A stretch of 64,000 bases of DNA, taken from the NCBI RefSeq assembly GCF_017876755.1, contig NZ_JAGIOO010000001.1, forward strand, positions 8,107,786-8,171,785, given 5' to 3'. Both the position numbers and the translations under genes were made by a program. Positions within the stretch are counted from its first letter, which is position 1; each line of letters opens with the position of its first letter. This DNA comes from Crossiella equi. Its GTDB lineage: Bacteria > Actinomycetota > Actinomycetes > Mycobacteriales > Pseudonocardiaceae. Below are positions 8,901 to 16,417 of the stretch, piece after piece. The notes beneath the pieces were generated by a model, which made no database searches, was not told the origin of the DNA, and saw only the letters and a program-made list of their open reading frames with translations.

Positions 8901-9120
8901 CGTGTTTCCTCCGCCACCGAGCGTAGGGGCGGACAGGCCCGGCGAACACTGGTCACAAGTGCAGAACCGGGGGAGTGCTCGGACACTTCCGTGCGACCTG
9001 GTGCCAGCCGTCCGCGGCGGGCCCCGGAGGGCTGAACCTGACACGGCTCTCTCAGCGAGCCGCCAGGCTCCCCTCAGGTTCCTGTGGCTTCCTGGAGCCA
9101 ACGAACATGAGGAGGTCACC

Positions 9121-9384
9121 GTGCTCGGCTTCGTCCTCGGCTGGATCCTGACCCTGTTCATCCTGGTGCTGATCGCCCGGGTGATCGCGGACTGGGCCAC
9201 CACCCTGGAGGCCCGCGGCGAGTTCTGGGCCCAGGCGCGGCGGTTCACCCACACCGTCACCGAACCGGTCATCGCCCCGGTCCGCCGGATCCTGCCCCCG
9301 GTGCGCTTCGGCTCCTTCGGCCTGGACCTGGCCTTCACCGTGGTCTTCGTCGCGGCTCTGCTCCTGCGCTCATTCCTGTGGTGA
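9121..9384 (+). CDS. YggT family small membrane protein
   Basis: This 87-residue protein has two hydrophobic segments (about 3-22 and 68-85) separated by a TEPVIAPVRRILPP stretch typical of YggT proteins. In actinobacteria and plants these membrane proteins are linked to cell division or chromosome/plastid organisation, with unclear biochemistry. The GTG start at 9121 has GAGGAGG 5 bases upstream. Its 3' end overlaps the convergent acetyltransferase gene by 15 bases. It stands apart from the usual division cluster, so this is probably an extra copy. Confidence 0.8.
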   Translation: MLGFVLGWILTLFILVLIARVIADWATTLEARGEFWAQARRFTHTVTEPVIAPVRRILPPVRFGSFGLDLAFTVVFVAALLLRSFLW

Positions 9385-9843
9385 GAGCACCAGCCGCAGC
9401 ACGGGCTCGTCCCCGTCGACCTCCCCGGTGGGCACGAACCCCAGCCCCAGGTAGAACGGCAGTGGCCCACCCTCTCCAGGCACGTGGCTGGTGAGCAGCT
9501 CGGTGGCCCCCTCCGCGCGCACCAGCCGCACGACCTCCGCGAGCGCGGCCCGCCCGTACCCGTGCCCCTGGTGCCGGGCGTCGATGAGCAGGCGCCACAG
9601 GAACCACGGCCCGAGCACGCCCGGCCGGGGGACCACGTTCCAGCTGAGCATGAGGAACCCGACGGGCTCGTCCCCGGCGTAGACCGCCCGGTACCAGGGG
9701 TTGGCATCCGGGTGCCGCGCCGCGTCGTCCAGGGACTGGGCCACTGAGGCGACGAAGTCCTCCTGGTCGGGGTGCACGCGCAGGGCGAGGACGGCCTCGC
9801 GGTTGGCGTCGGTGAGCTCGACCAGGCGTACCGGAGAGGTCAT
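9370..9843 (-). CDS. GNAT family N-acetyltransferase
   Basis: This 157-residue single GNAT domain has the strand-turn-helix acetyl-CoA site in DARHQGHGYGRAAL (Q/R-x-x-G-x-G type) and a PFYLGLGF C-terminal motif. The N-terminal pattern (HPDQEDFVASVAQSL) resembles polyamine or amine acetyltransferases of the BltD/PaiA group, so a small amine substrate is plausible. ATG 9843 is chosen; an in-frame ATG at 9852 is possible because neither has an ideal ribosome site. It converges with the YggT gene. Confidence 0.8.
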   Translation of the reverse strand: MTSPVRLVELTDANREAVLALRVHPDQEDFVASVAQSLDDAARHPDANPWYRAVYAGDEPVGFLMLSWNVVPRPGVLGPWFLWRLLIDARHQGHGYGRAALAEVVRLVRAEGATELLTSHVPGEGGPLPFYLGLGFVPTGEVDGDEPVLRLVLSPQE

Positions 9844-9959
9844 TCCCCGCATTGTGCTCAGAACCGCCGCCGCCGCAAGGTGATTGTCCCGCCGGTGGAC
9901 ACCCCCGGGCGAAGCCCCTTCCACCGCTCGTGGTGGGCGCCCCGCGAGCGGCGGCTGCG

Positions 9960-9991
9960 CCGGGGCCCCGGCGCGGGTCGCGGGGCCCCGG
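9960..9991. terminator. Strong GC hairpin downstream of the Old Yellow Enzyme gene
   Basis: CCGGGGCCCCG (9960-9970) and CGGGGCCCCGG (9981-9991) form a perfect 11-bp stem with a 10-base loop. It lies 11 bases beyond the stop of the minus-strand reductase and between it and the upstream end of the GNAT gene. There is no U-tract, as is common for actinomycete terminators. Confidence 0.6.
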
Positions 9992-10002
9992 TGACCGCCC
10001 GG

Positions 10003-11115
10003 TCAGTACAGGGTGCTCAGCGCCTTGGCCTCGAACGGCACCAGCTCGGAGGTCCGGCCGGTCAGCACCTTGTCCGCCCACTCGGGGTCGGCCAGCAGGG
10101 CGCGGCCGATCGCGACCAGGTCGAACTCGTCGCGGGACAGGCGCTCCAGCAGGCGGTCCAGACTGGCCACCCCGGCGCCCGCGCCCTGGAAGGTGTCCAT
10201 GCCGAACTCCCGGTCCAGGCCGACCGAGCCGACGGTGATGACCGGCTTGCCGGACAGCTTCTTGGTCCAGCCCGCGAGGTTGAGGTCCGAGCCGTCGAAC
10301 TCCGGCTGCCAGTAGCGGCGGGTGGAGGCGTGGAAGGCGTCCACGCCCGCCTCGACCAGCGGGGTCAGCAGCGACTCCAGCTCCTGCGGGGACTGGGCCA
10401 GCCTGGAGTCGTAGTTGTCGGCCTTCCACTGGGAGAAGCGCAGCACCACGGGGAAGTCCGGGGAGACGCGCTCGCGCACCGCGGCGATGATGTCCGCGGC
10501 GAACTTGGTGCGCTCCACCAGGTCGCCGCCGTAGGCGTCGGTGCGCTTGTTGGTGCGCTCCCAGAGGAACTGGTCGATGAGGTAGCCGTGCGCGCCGTGC
10601 AGCTCCACGCCGTCGAAGCCGATGGCCTCGGCCTGGTGGGCGGCCTCGGCGAAGGCGCCGATGATGTGCTCGACGTCGGCCAGGCTCAGGGCCTGGCCCG
10701 CCTCCGGGGTGCCGTTGAGCGCGATGCCGGACGGGCCGACCGACGGGGCGTCGGTGAACGGCGGGCGCCCCGCCTCGCGCTGGATGCCCACGTGCCACAG
10801 CTGCGGGATGATCTTGCCGCCCGCCTCGTGCACCCCGGCCACGACCTTGCCCCACCCGGTCAGGGAGGCCTCGCCGTGGAAGCGCGGCACCGCCGCCTCC
10901 GAGCCCGCCGACGGGTGGTCGACGTAGGTGCCCTCGGTGATGATCAGGCCGGTCCCGGCCGCCGCGCGGCGGGAGTAGTAGTCGACGACGTTCTCACCGG
11001 GTACACCGTCGGGGGACTGGACCCGGGTCATGGGGGCCATGACGATCCGGTTCCGGAGCTCGGTGCGACCCAGGGTGAACGGGCGGGCGAGGGCCTCTAC
11101 CGCGCGGCTGGACAT
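10003..11115 (-). CDS. Alkene reductase, Old Yellow Enzyme family (NADH:flavin oxidoreductase)
   Basis: This 370-residue FMN-dependent TIM barrel reduces activated C=C bonds or nitro compounds with NAD(P)H. Recognisable segments are the N-terminal NRIVMAPMTR FMN site, QLWHVG, ELHGAHGYLIDQFL, ERTNKRTDAYGG and the C-terminal AIGRALLADPEW. The start is ATG 11115, with CAGGAGA 8 bases upstream. It is divergent from an Rrf2-type regulator, with inverted repeats in the 146-base gap. This suggests induction by electrophilic or redox stress through that regulator. Confidence 0.9.
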   Translation of the reverse strand: MSSRAVEALARPFTLGRTELRNRIVMAPMTRVQSPDGVPGENVVDYYSRRAAAGTGLIITEGTYVDHPSAGSEAAVPRFHGEASLTGWGKVVAGVHEAGGKIIPQLWHVGIQREAGRPPFTDAPSVGPSGIALNGTPEAGQALSLADVEHIIGAFAEAAHQAEAIGFDGVELHGAHGYLIDQFLWERTNKRTDAYGGDLVERTKFAADIIAAVRERVSPDFPVVLRFSQWKADNYDSRLAQSPQELESLLTPLVEAGVDAFHASTRRYWQPEFDGSDLNLAGWTKKLSGKPVITVGSVGLDREFGMDTFQGAGAGVASLDRLLERLSRDEFDLVAIGRALLADPEWADKVLTGRTSELVPFEAKALSTLY

Positions 11116-11155
11116 GGTGGCGGTCTCCTGACGTGGACGTTGGTAAACTGCTCCT

Positions 11156-11191
11156 GGCAAAGATACAGTTTTGCCGAGAAATTGCAACTGT
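11156..11191. promoter_or_regulatory. Overlapping inverted repeats, candidate Rrf2 operator
   Basis: Two perfect inverted repeats overlap: GGCAAA (11156-11161) with TTTGCC (11170-11175), and ACAGTT (11165-11170) with AACTGT (11186-11191). They sit in an AT-richer island between the divergent reductase and Rrf2 genes. The position fits a shared promoter/operator bound by the Rrf2 protein; this is inferred, not shown. Confidence 0.5.
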
Positions 11192-11261
11192 GTCCATCAC
11201 ATTTAAGACAGCCGGGCCAGGTCGGTAGACTCGCGGGCCTGTCGAGGGAGGTGCTGCCGGA

Positions 11262-11708
11262 GTGCTGGACATCCGCTTCTCCAGTGCGCTCAAGGTGATG
11301 CTGTTCCTCGCCGTCGCCGACCAGAAGGGCGAGCCGGTGATCAGCTCCGCCCAGCTCGCCGATGGCCTGGGCGCGAACGCGAGCCTGGTGCGCAAGCTGC
11401 TCGTCCCGCTGGTGCGGGCCGGGCTGCTCACCTCCACCAAGGGCCGCACCGGCGGCACCCGGCTGGCCAAGCCCGCCGAGCGGATCACCCTCGCCGAGAT
11501 CTACCGCTGTGTGATCGGTGACAAGCCGCTGTGGAACTGCCGCCCGGACGGCGAGCACGTGTGCCTGGTCACCGGCCACTCCGAGGCCTACTTCGCCGAG
11601 CTGACCGCCACGGCCGAGCAGGCGGTGCTGGCCTCCCTGGAGGGCCGCACACTGGCCGACGGCGTCCGCGACCTGTGGCGCCTGCACGAAGGACAGCCCG
11701 CCTCCTGA
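11262..11708 (+). CDS. Rrf2 family transcriptional regulator
   Basis: This 148-residue winged-helix regulator has an N-terminal HTH (ISSAQLADGLGANASLVRKL), a wing (GRTGGTRLAKPAE) and cysteines at 83, 93 and 101. In Rrf2 proteins (IscR, NsrR, RsrR) cysteines in this region ligate an Fe-S cluster that senses redox or NO; only C93/C101 are well placed here, so a cluster or a thiol switch is possible. GTG 11262 follows GGGAGG by about 11 bases. It is divergent from an Old Yellow Enzyme reductase that is its likely target. Confidence 0.85.
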   Translation: MLDIRFSSALKVMLFLAVADQKGEPVISSAQLADGLGANASLVRKLLVPLVRAGLLTSTKGRTGGTRLAKPAERITLAEIYRCVIGDKPLWNCRPDGEHVCLVTGHSEAYFAELTATAEQAVLASLEGRTLADGVRDLWRLHEGQPAS

Positions 11709-11748
11709 CCCGGCCCGTCCACTGTGGAGCCGACTAGGCTGGGCGGGT

Positions 11749-12657
11749 GTGGAGATGCTGCACCTGCGTTACTTCGTGGCCGTCGCCGAGGAGCTGAACT
11801 TCACCGCGGCCGCCCGGCGGCTGCACATGGCCGCCTCGCCGCTGAGCCAGCGCATCAAGGACCTCGAGCACGAGCTCGGTGAACAGCTCTTCGACCGCAG
11901 CACCCACCACGTCGCCCTCACCGCGGCGGGGCAGGCGCTGCTGCCCATGGCCCGTGAGGTCCTGGAGCAGGTCAGCTCGATCCCGTGGCGGCTGCGCGAG
12001 GCCACCCGGCCCCAGCGCGGCACCGCGTTCATCGGGCTGCCCGCCGTGGTGCACCCCGACCTGCGCGAACGCGTCAACGTCCTGGCCGCGCGCGTGCACG
12101 AGCGGCTGGAGCTCAAGCGCTGGCCCGGCGTCACCCAGGACCTGGTCACCGCGGTGAAGGAGGGCAAGCTCGCGCTGACCCTGGCCCGCCTGCCGGTGGC
12201 CGACTCCGCGCTGGCGCAGCTGCCGGTGATGTCCGAACGCCTGGCCGCGGCCGTGCCCGCCGACCGGTTCGCCGGGCGCGAGTCGGTGTCGCTGAGCGAG
12301 CTGGCCGACCTGAGCTACGTGGCCACCCCGGCCGAGCTCACCCCCGCCTACTTCGAGCAGCTGGACCACCAGCTGGCCGAACTGGGCGTGCGCAAGCGCA
12401 TCCGGCTGGCCAACACCGGTTACGGCGGCGCCGCCGAAATCATTTCCGAGGGGCTGGCCTTCACGGTGACCATGTTGGACCCGAGAAGTCCGATTCACGG
12501 CTATCGCCAGGAGAACATCCTCATTCTCCCGTTCAGCGATTTCCAGCCTCGCCTGGATACCGCGCTGCTCTGGCGCAAGGATCGCGAGAACGGCGCTGAG
12601 CTGCGTGAACTCATTGTCGCCGCCCGCGAGGTGTTCGCCGAACCCCTGGTGTGCTGA
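11749..12657 (+). CDS. LysR family transcriptional regulator
   Basis: At 302 residues it has the classical LysR N-terminal HTH (LRYFVAVAEELNFTAAARRL, then SPLSQRIKDLEHELGEQLF) and a periplasmic-binding-type effector domain. GTG 11749 is used; an in-frame ATG lies two codons on. It reads in the same direction as the catabolic operon starting at 12780 and is separated from it by a 29-base palindrome, so it is the probable activator or repressor of that operon. The effector is unknown but may be an acyl-CoA or carboxylate of the pathway. Confidence 0.88.
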   Translation: MEMLHLRYFVAVAEELNFTAAARRLHMAASPLSQRIKDLEHELGEQLFDRSTHHVALTAAGQALLPMAREVLEQVSSIPWRLREATRPQRGTAFIGLPAVVHPDLRERVNVLAARVHERLELKRWPGVTQDLVTAVKEGKLALTLARLPVADSALAQLPVMSERLAAAVPADRFAGRESVSLSELADLSYVATPAELTPAYFEQLDHQLAELGVRKRIRLANTGYGGAAEIISEGLAFTVTMLDPRSPIHGYRQENILILPFSDFQPRLDTALLWRKDRENGAELRELIVAAREVFAEPLVC

Positions 12658-12664
12658 CCGGACA

Positions 12665-12693
12665 AATGGTATGACCGCTGCGGTCATACCATT
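12665..12693. promoter_or_regulatory. 29-base perfect palindrome between LysR gene and catabolic operon
   Basis: A 14-base arm beginning AATGGTATGACCGC (12665-12678) is repeated perfectly inverted (12680-12693) around a single T. A second small repeat, GTTCG/CGAAC (12694-12708), follows. The one-base centre and the position 87 bases before the operon start favour an operator or recognition site over a terminator. The lack of a T-tract supports that, although it also lies 8 bases after the LysR stop and could act on transcript ends. Confidence 0.6.
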
Positions 12694-12779
12694 GTTCGCG
12701 ATTCGAACGTTCCCATTCTTCCGGGCCGCTCCTAGATTTGGTGACAGCAAGACGGAACGGGCGCGAAAGGATGAGGACA

Positions 12780-13940
12780 ATGACGGAGTCCACCCCCGCC
12801 ACCGGCCCCCTGGACGGTGTGCGCGTGATCGACCTCTCGACCGTGGTGATGGGCCCCTACGCCGCCCAGATCCTCGGTGACCTGGGCGCCGACGTGATCA
12901 AGATCGAGTCACCCGCCGACACCGTGCGGGTGGGCGACTACCGCACCACGCCGGGCATGACGCCGCTGAGCCTCAACGTCAACCGCAACAAGCGCAGCGT
13001 CGCCCTCAACCTCAAGGACGAGCACGACCGCGAGCAGGCCCTGGCCCTGATCGACACCGCCGACGTGCTGATCACCAACATGCGCCCCGGCGCGCTGAGC
13101 CGCCTGGGCCTGAACTACGCCGACGTCGCCGAGCGCAACCCGGGCCTGGTCTACGCCCACGCCCAGGGCTTCCGCGGCGACTCCGAGCTGGCCGGGCACG
13201 CCGCCTACGACGAGACCGTGCAGGCCTCCTCCGGCCTGGTCGACATCGCCAACCGCGCACTGGGCGAGCCGGTCTACCTGCCGACCATCATCGGCGACAA
13301 GGTCTCCTCGCTGACCATCGCCTACACCGTGCTCGCGGCGCTGGTGCACCGCGACCGCACCGGCCAGGGCCAGCACGTCGAGATCCCGATGACCGACACC
13401 ATGATCGCGTTCAACCTGGTCGAGCACCTGGCCGGGCACGCCTTCGAGCCGCCGCGCGGGGAGACCGGGTTCGGCCTGTCCATGCTCAAGGGCCACCAGG
13501 CGGTGCGCACCAAGGACGGCCTGGCCTGCGTGATCCCGTACAACCCGCAGAACTACCGCGACTTCTTCGCCGCCGCGGGCCGCCCGGACCTGGCCCAGGA
13601 CCCGCGCGTGAACGGCCCGGCCATCGACCGCGCCGACCACGAGGCCCTGGCCGCCCTGACCCGGGAGTGCGCCACCGCGCTGACCACCGCCGAGTGGGCG
13701 GAGGTGTGCGCCAAGCACAGCATCCCGATGGCGCCCGTGCTGGAGCTGGACCGCGCGCACGAGGACCCCTACGTCCGCGACGGCCACCTCCTGGACACCG
13801 TCGAGCACCCCACCGAGGGCCCGGTCCGCACGGTCGGCATCCCGGTCCGCTTCTCGGCCACCCCGGCCTCGATCCGCCGCCTGGCCCCGGTGCCCGGACA
13901 GGACACCGAAGAGGTCCTCGCCGAACTCGCCACTCGCTGA
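12780..13940 (+). CDS. CaiB/BaiF family CoA-transferase (class III)
   Basis: This 386-residue family III CoA-transferase exchanges CoA between acids via an aspartyl intermediate. The N-terminal segment PLDGVRVIDLSTVVMGPYAA and the catalytic Asp144 in AAYDETVQASSG are intact; the C-terminal domain (HSIPMAPVLEL, GIPVRFS) is also typical. The start is ATG 12780, with GAGG just upstream; an ATG at 12771 is less likely. It is the first gene of a five-gene operon for short acyl-CoA metabolism. It could activate the entry substrate, or remove CoA from acetoacetyl-CoA before the decarboxylase. Confidence 0.9.
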   Translation: MTESTPATGPLDGVRVIDLSTVVMGPYAAQILGDLGADVIKIESPADTVRVGDYRTTPGMTPLSLNVNRNKRSVALNLKDEHDREQALALIDTADVLITNMRPGALSRLGLNYADVAERNPGLVYAHAQGFRGDSELAGHAAYDETVQASSGLVDIANRALGEPVYLPTIIGDKVSSLTIAYTVLAALVHRDRTGQGQHVEIPMTDTMIAFNLVEHLAGHAFEPPRGETGFGLSMLKGHQAVRTKDGLACVIPYNPQNYRDFFAAAGRPDLAQDPRVNGPAIDRADHEALAALTRECATALTTAEWAEVCAKHSIPMAPVLELDRAHEDPYVRDGHLLDTVEHPTEGPVRTVGIPVRFSATPASIRRLAPVPGQDTEEVLAELATR

Positions 13941-13968
13941 CCCCGCGGCCAGCAGGAAGAAGAACCCC

Positions 13969-14736
13969 ATGAGCACCAACGCCGTACGCGCCGAACGCTT
14001 CGGCAGCACCCTGCTGATCACGATCGACCGCCCCACCGCCCGCAACGCCGTCAACGCCGCCGTGGCCACCGGCCTGGCCGCCGCCCTGGACGAGCTCGAA
14101 ACCGACCCCGCCCTCCGCGCGGGCGTGCTCACCGGCGCCGAAGGCACCTTCAGCGCCGGGATGGACCTCAAGGCCGCCCTCCAGGGCGAGTCCCCGGAGA
14201 TCCCCGGCCGCGGCTTCGGCGGCCTCACCGAGACCGCCCTGACCAAGCCGCTGATCGCCGCGGTGGAGGGCTTCGCCCTGGGCGGCGGGTTCGAGCTGGC
14301 CCTGGCCTGCGACCTGGTCGTGGCCGCCGCCGACGCCCGCTTCGGCCTGCCGGAGGTCAAACGCGGCCTGATCGCCGCGGGCGGCGGTGTGATCCGCCTG
14401 CCCAAGCGCCTGCCGCACCACCTGGCCATGGAGCTGTTGCTCACCGGCGAGCCCATCACCGGCACCCGGGCGGGCGAGCTGGGCCTGGCCAACCGGGTCA
14501 CCGGCACCGGCGAGGCCGCCGCGACCGCCCTGCGGCTGGCCGAGTCCCTGGCGGCCAACGCCCCGCTCGCGCTGGCCGCGGTCAAGCAGATCGTGCGCGC
14601 CGCCGACGGCGTGCCCGAGACCGAGGCCTTCGCGGTGCAGCGGCAGCGGATGCCCGCCCTGATGGCCTCCGCCGACGTCCGCGAGGGCATGACCGCCTTC
14701 GCGCAGCGCCGCGCGCCGAAGTGGACAGGAGCCTGA
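13969..14736 (+). CDS. Enoyl-CoA hydratase/isomerase (crotonase) family protein
   Basis: This 255-residue crotonase fold has the oxyanion-hole segments (FSAGMDLKAAL near 62-72 and EGFALGGGFELALACDLVVA near 103-122) and the GLPEVKRGL motif carrying the usual catalytic Glu. It is expected to hydrate a 2-enoyl-CoA (or a crotonobetainyl-like CoA) to the 3-hydroxyacyl-CoA. GGAAG lies 8-10 bases before ATG 13969. It is separated from the next gene by one base, so it is translated from the same operon. Confidence 0.88.
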   Translation: MSTNAVRAERFGSTLLITIDRPTARNAVNAAVATGLAAALDELETDPALRAGVLTGAEGTFSAGMDLKAALQGESPEIPGRGFGGLTETALTKPLIAAVEGFALGGGFELALACDLVVAAADARFGLPEVKRGLIAAGGGVIRLPKRLPHHLAMELLLTGEPITGTRAGELGLANRVTGTGEAAATALRLAESLAANAPLALAAVKQIVRAADGVPETEAFAVQRQRMPALMASADVREGMTAFAQRRAPKWTGA

Positions 14737-14737
14737 G

Positions 14738-15484
14738 ATGCGGATCAACGACGTGCGCCGCCAGGTGACCACCCCGCTGGGCGCCCCCGCCTTCCCCACC
14801 ATGGTCCCGCGCTTCACCAACCGCGAGTACCTCAACATCGTCTACCGCACCGACCCCGACGCCCTGCGCGCCGTCGTCCCCGAGCCCCTGGCGATCGAGG
14901 AACCCCTCGTGCGCTTCGAGGTCATGAAGATGGGCGATGTCAGCGGGTTCGGGCCCTACACCGAGTCCGGCCAGGCCATCCCGGTCACCCTGGACGGGGA
15001 GCGCGGCGAGTACCTGCACGCCATGTACCTCGACAACTTCCCCGCCACCGCCTCCGGCCGCGAGGTCAGCGCCTACCCCAAGACCGTGGGCGCACCGCGG
15101 TTGTACGTCGACAGCGGCGTCCTGGTCGGCACCCTGGACTACGGCACGCTGCGGGTGGCCACCGCGACCATGGGCTACAAGCACCACGAGCTGGACCACC
15201 GGGCCGCCGAGGAGCAGATCACGGTGCCCACGTTCATGCTCAAGACCATCCCCGGCTACGACGGCACGCCCCGCGTGCAGGAGCTGGTGCGCACCGAGAT
15301 CACCGACCTGGTGGTCAAACAGGCCTACACCGGGCCCGCGCGGTTGCAGCTGTTCCAGCACGTGCTCGCCCCGCTGGCCGACCTGCCGGTGCTGGAGGTC
15401 GTGGGCGCCAGCCACATCATCACCGACCTGACGCTCGCCCCGGTCAAGCCGGTCTACGACTACCTGAAGGGAGACCGGTCATGA
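14738..15484 (+). CDS. adc: Acetoacetate decarboxylase
   Basis: This 248-residue protein is strikingly co-linear with clostridial acetoacetate decarboxylase as I remember it (NREYLNIVYRTDPDALR, VPEPLAIEEPLVRFEVMKM, YTESGQAIPV, TLDYGTLRVATATMGYKH). It would convert acetoacetate to acetone and CO2 through a Schiff base. The Schiff-base lysine is present at the canonical position, Lys115 (YPKT). The neighbouring Lys116, which in the clostridial enzyme lowers the pKa of Lys115, is Thr here. It starts one base after the hydratase stop, and its stop overlaps the dehydrogenase start by 4 bases. This tight coupling shows it belongs to the pathway. Confidence 0.92.
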   Translation: MRINDVRRQVTTPLGAPAFPTMVPRFTNREYLNIVYRTDPDALRAVVPEPLAIEEPLVRFEVMKMGDVSGFGPYTESGQAIPVTLDGERGEYLHAMYLDNFPATASGREVSAYPKTVGAPRLYVDSGVLVGTLDYGTLRVATATMGYKHHELDHRAAEEQITVPTFMLKTIPGYDGTPRVQELVRTEITDLVVKQAYTGPARLQLFQHVLAPLADLPVLEVVGASHIITDLTLAPVKPVYDYLKGDRS

Positions 15485-16416
15485 TCCGCACCGCCGCCGT
15501 GATCGGCGCGGGCACCATCGGACTGTCCTGGACCGCGCTGTTCGCCGGGCACGGTCTCACCGTGCGTGTCAGCGACCCCCGCCCCGACCTCGCCGAGGCC
15601 GTCGCGGACGCCCTGGCCACCTTCGGCCCGCACCTGGCCGCGCAGGGACTGGACGTCACCGGCCTCGCCGACCGCGTGCACCTGGCGGCCGACGTCACCG
15701 AGGCCGTGCGCGAGGCCGACGTGGTGCAGGAGAACGGCCCGGAGAGCGTGGAGTTCAAGCAGGAGCTGTTCGCCACCCTGCTGCGCGAGGCCCCCGCGCA
15801 CGCGCTGCTGCTCAGCTCCTCCTCGGCCATCCCGGCCACCGCGTTCACCGGCGAGCTGCCCGATGCCAGCCGGATCCTCATCGGGCACCCGTTCAACCCG
15901 CCGCACCTGATCCCCCTGGTCGAGGTCGTGCCCGGCGAGCGCACCAGCGAGGAGTCCGTGCGGGCGGCCGTGGACTTCTACACGATGCTCGGCCGCACGC
16001 CGGTCGTGGAGCGCAAGGAGATCCCCGGCTTCGTCGGCAACCGCCTGCAGAACGCGCTCAGCCGCGAGGCCATCTACCTCGTCGAGCAGGGCGTGGTCAC
16101 CCCGGAGGACCTGGACCGGGTGGTCACCAGCTCCCTCGGCATCCGCTGGGCCACCGTCGGCCCGTTCCTCGGCTCCCACCTCGGCGGCGGCCCGGGCGGC
16201 TACCGGCACATGGCCCAGCACATCGGGGCGTCGATGAAGAAGATGTGGGCCGGGCTCGGCAACCCGTCCCAGAGCCCCGAGGAACAAGAGAAGCTCATCA
16301 CCGCAGTCGAACACGCTTACGGCTCCTCCACGTACACGGCCCTGGCCGAGACGCGCGACCGCAAGCAGCTCGCCGTGCTGTCCGCTGTGGACGGTGCGGC
16401 CAAGGAGGAGAACTGA
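15481..16416 (+). CDS. 3-hydroxyacyl-CoA dehydrogenase, NAD-dependent
   Basis: At 311 residues it has an N-terminal Rossmann fold (GAGTIG, 9-14), SSSS at 112-115, the catalytic His136 in GHPFNPPH and the C-terminal all-helical dimerisation domain (EIPGFVGNRLQNALSREA). The length and the HPFNPPHLIPLVEVVPG stretch are also seen in L-carnitine and L-gulonate 3-dehydrogenases, so the substrate could be 3-hydroxybutyryl-CoA or a free 3-hydroxy acid such as carnitine. ATG 15481 overlaps the decarboxylase stop (ATGA), indicating translational coupling. Confidence 0.88.
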   Translation: MIRTAAVIGAGTIGLSWTALFAGHGLTVRVSDPRPDLAEAVADALATFGPHLAAQGLDVTGLADRVHLAADVTEAVREADVVQENGPESVEFKQELFATLLREAPAHALLLSSSSAIPATAFTGELPDASRILIGHPFNPPHLIPLVEVVPGERTSEESVRAAVDFYTMLGRTPVVERKEIPGFVGNRLQNALSREAIYLVEQGVVTPEDLDRVVTSSLGIRWATVGPFLGSHLGGGPGGYRHMAQHIGASMKKMWAGLGNPSQSPEEQEKLITAVEHAYGSSTYTALAETRDRKQLAVLSAVDGAAKEEN

Positions 16417-16417
16417 C

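Noticed and set aside
12665-12693. Palindrome read as a simple terminator of the LysR gene
   Set aside because: A one-base centre is poor for a hairpin, there is no T-run, and the position before the operon favours an operator; a terminator role is not excluded.
15481-16416. Calling the dehydrogenase a carnitine dehydrogenase outright
   Set aside because: The length and one motif fit, but neighbours allow a plain 3-hydroxyacyl-CoA substrate and no carnitine-specific residues can be confirmed by eye.
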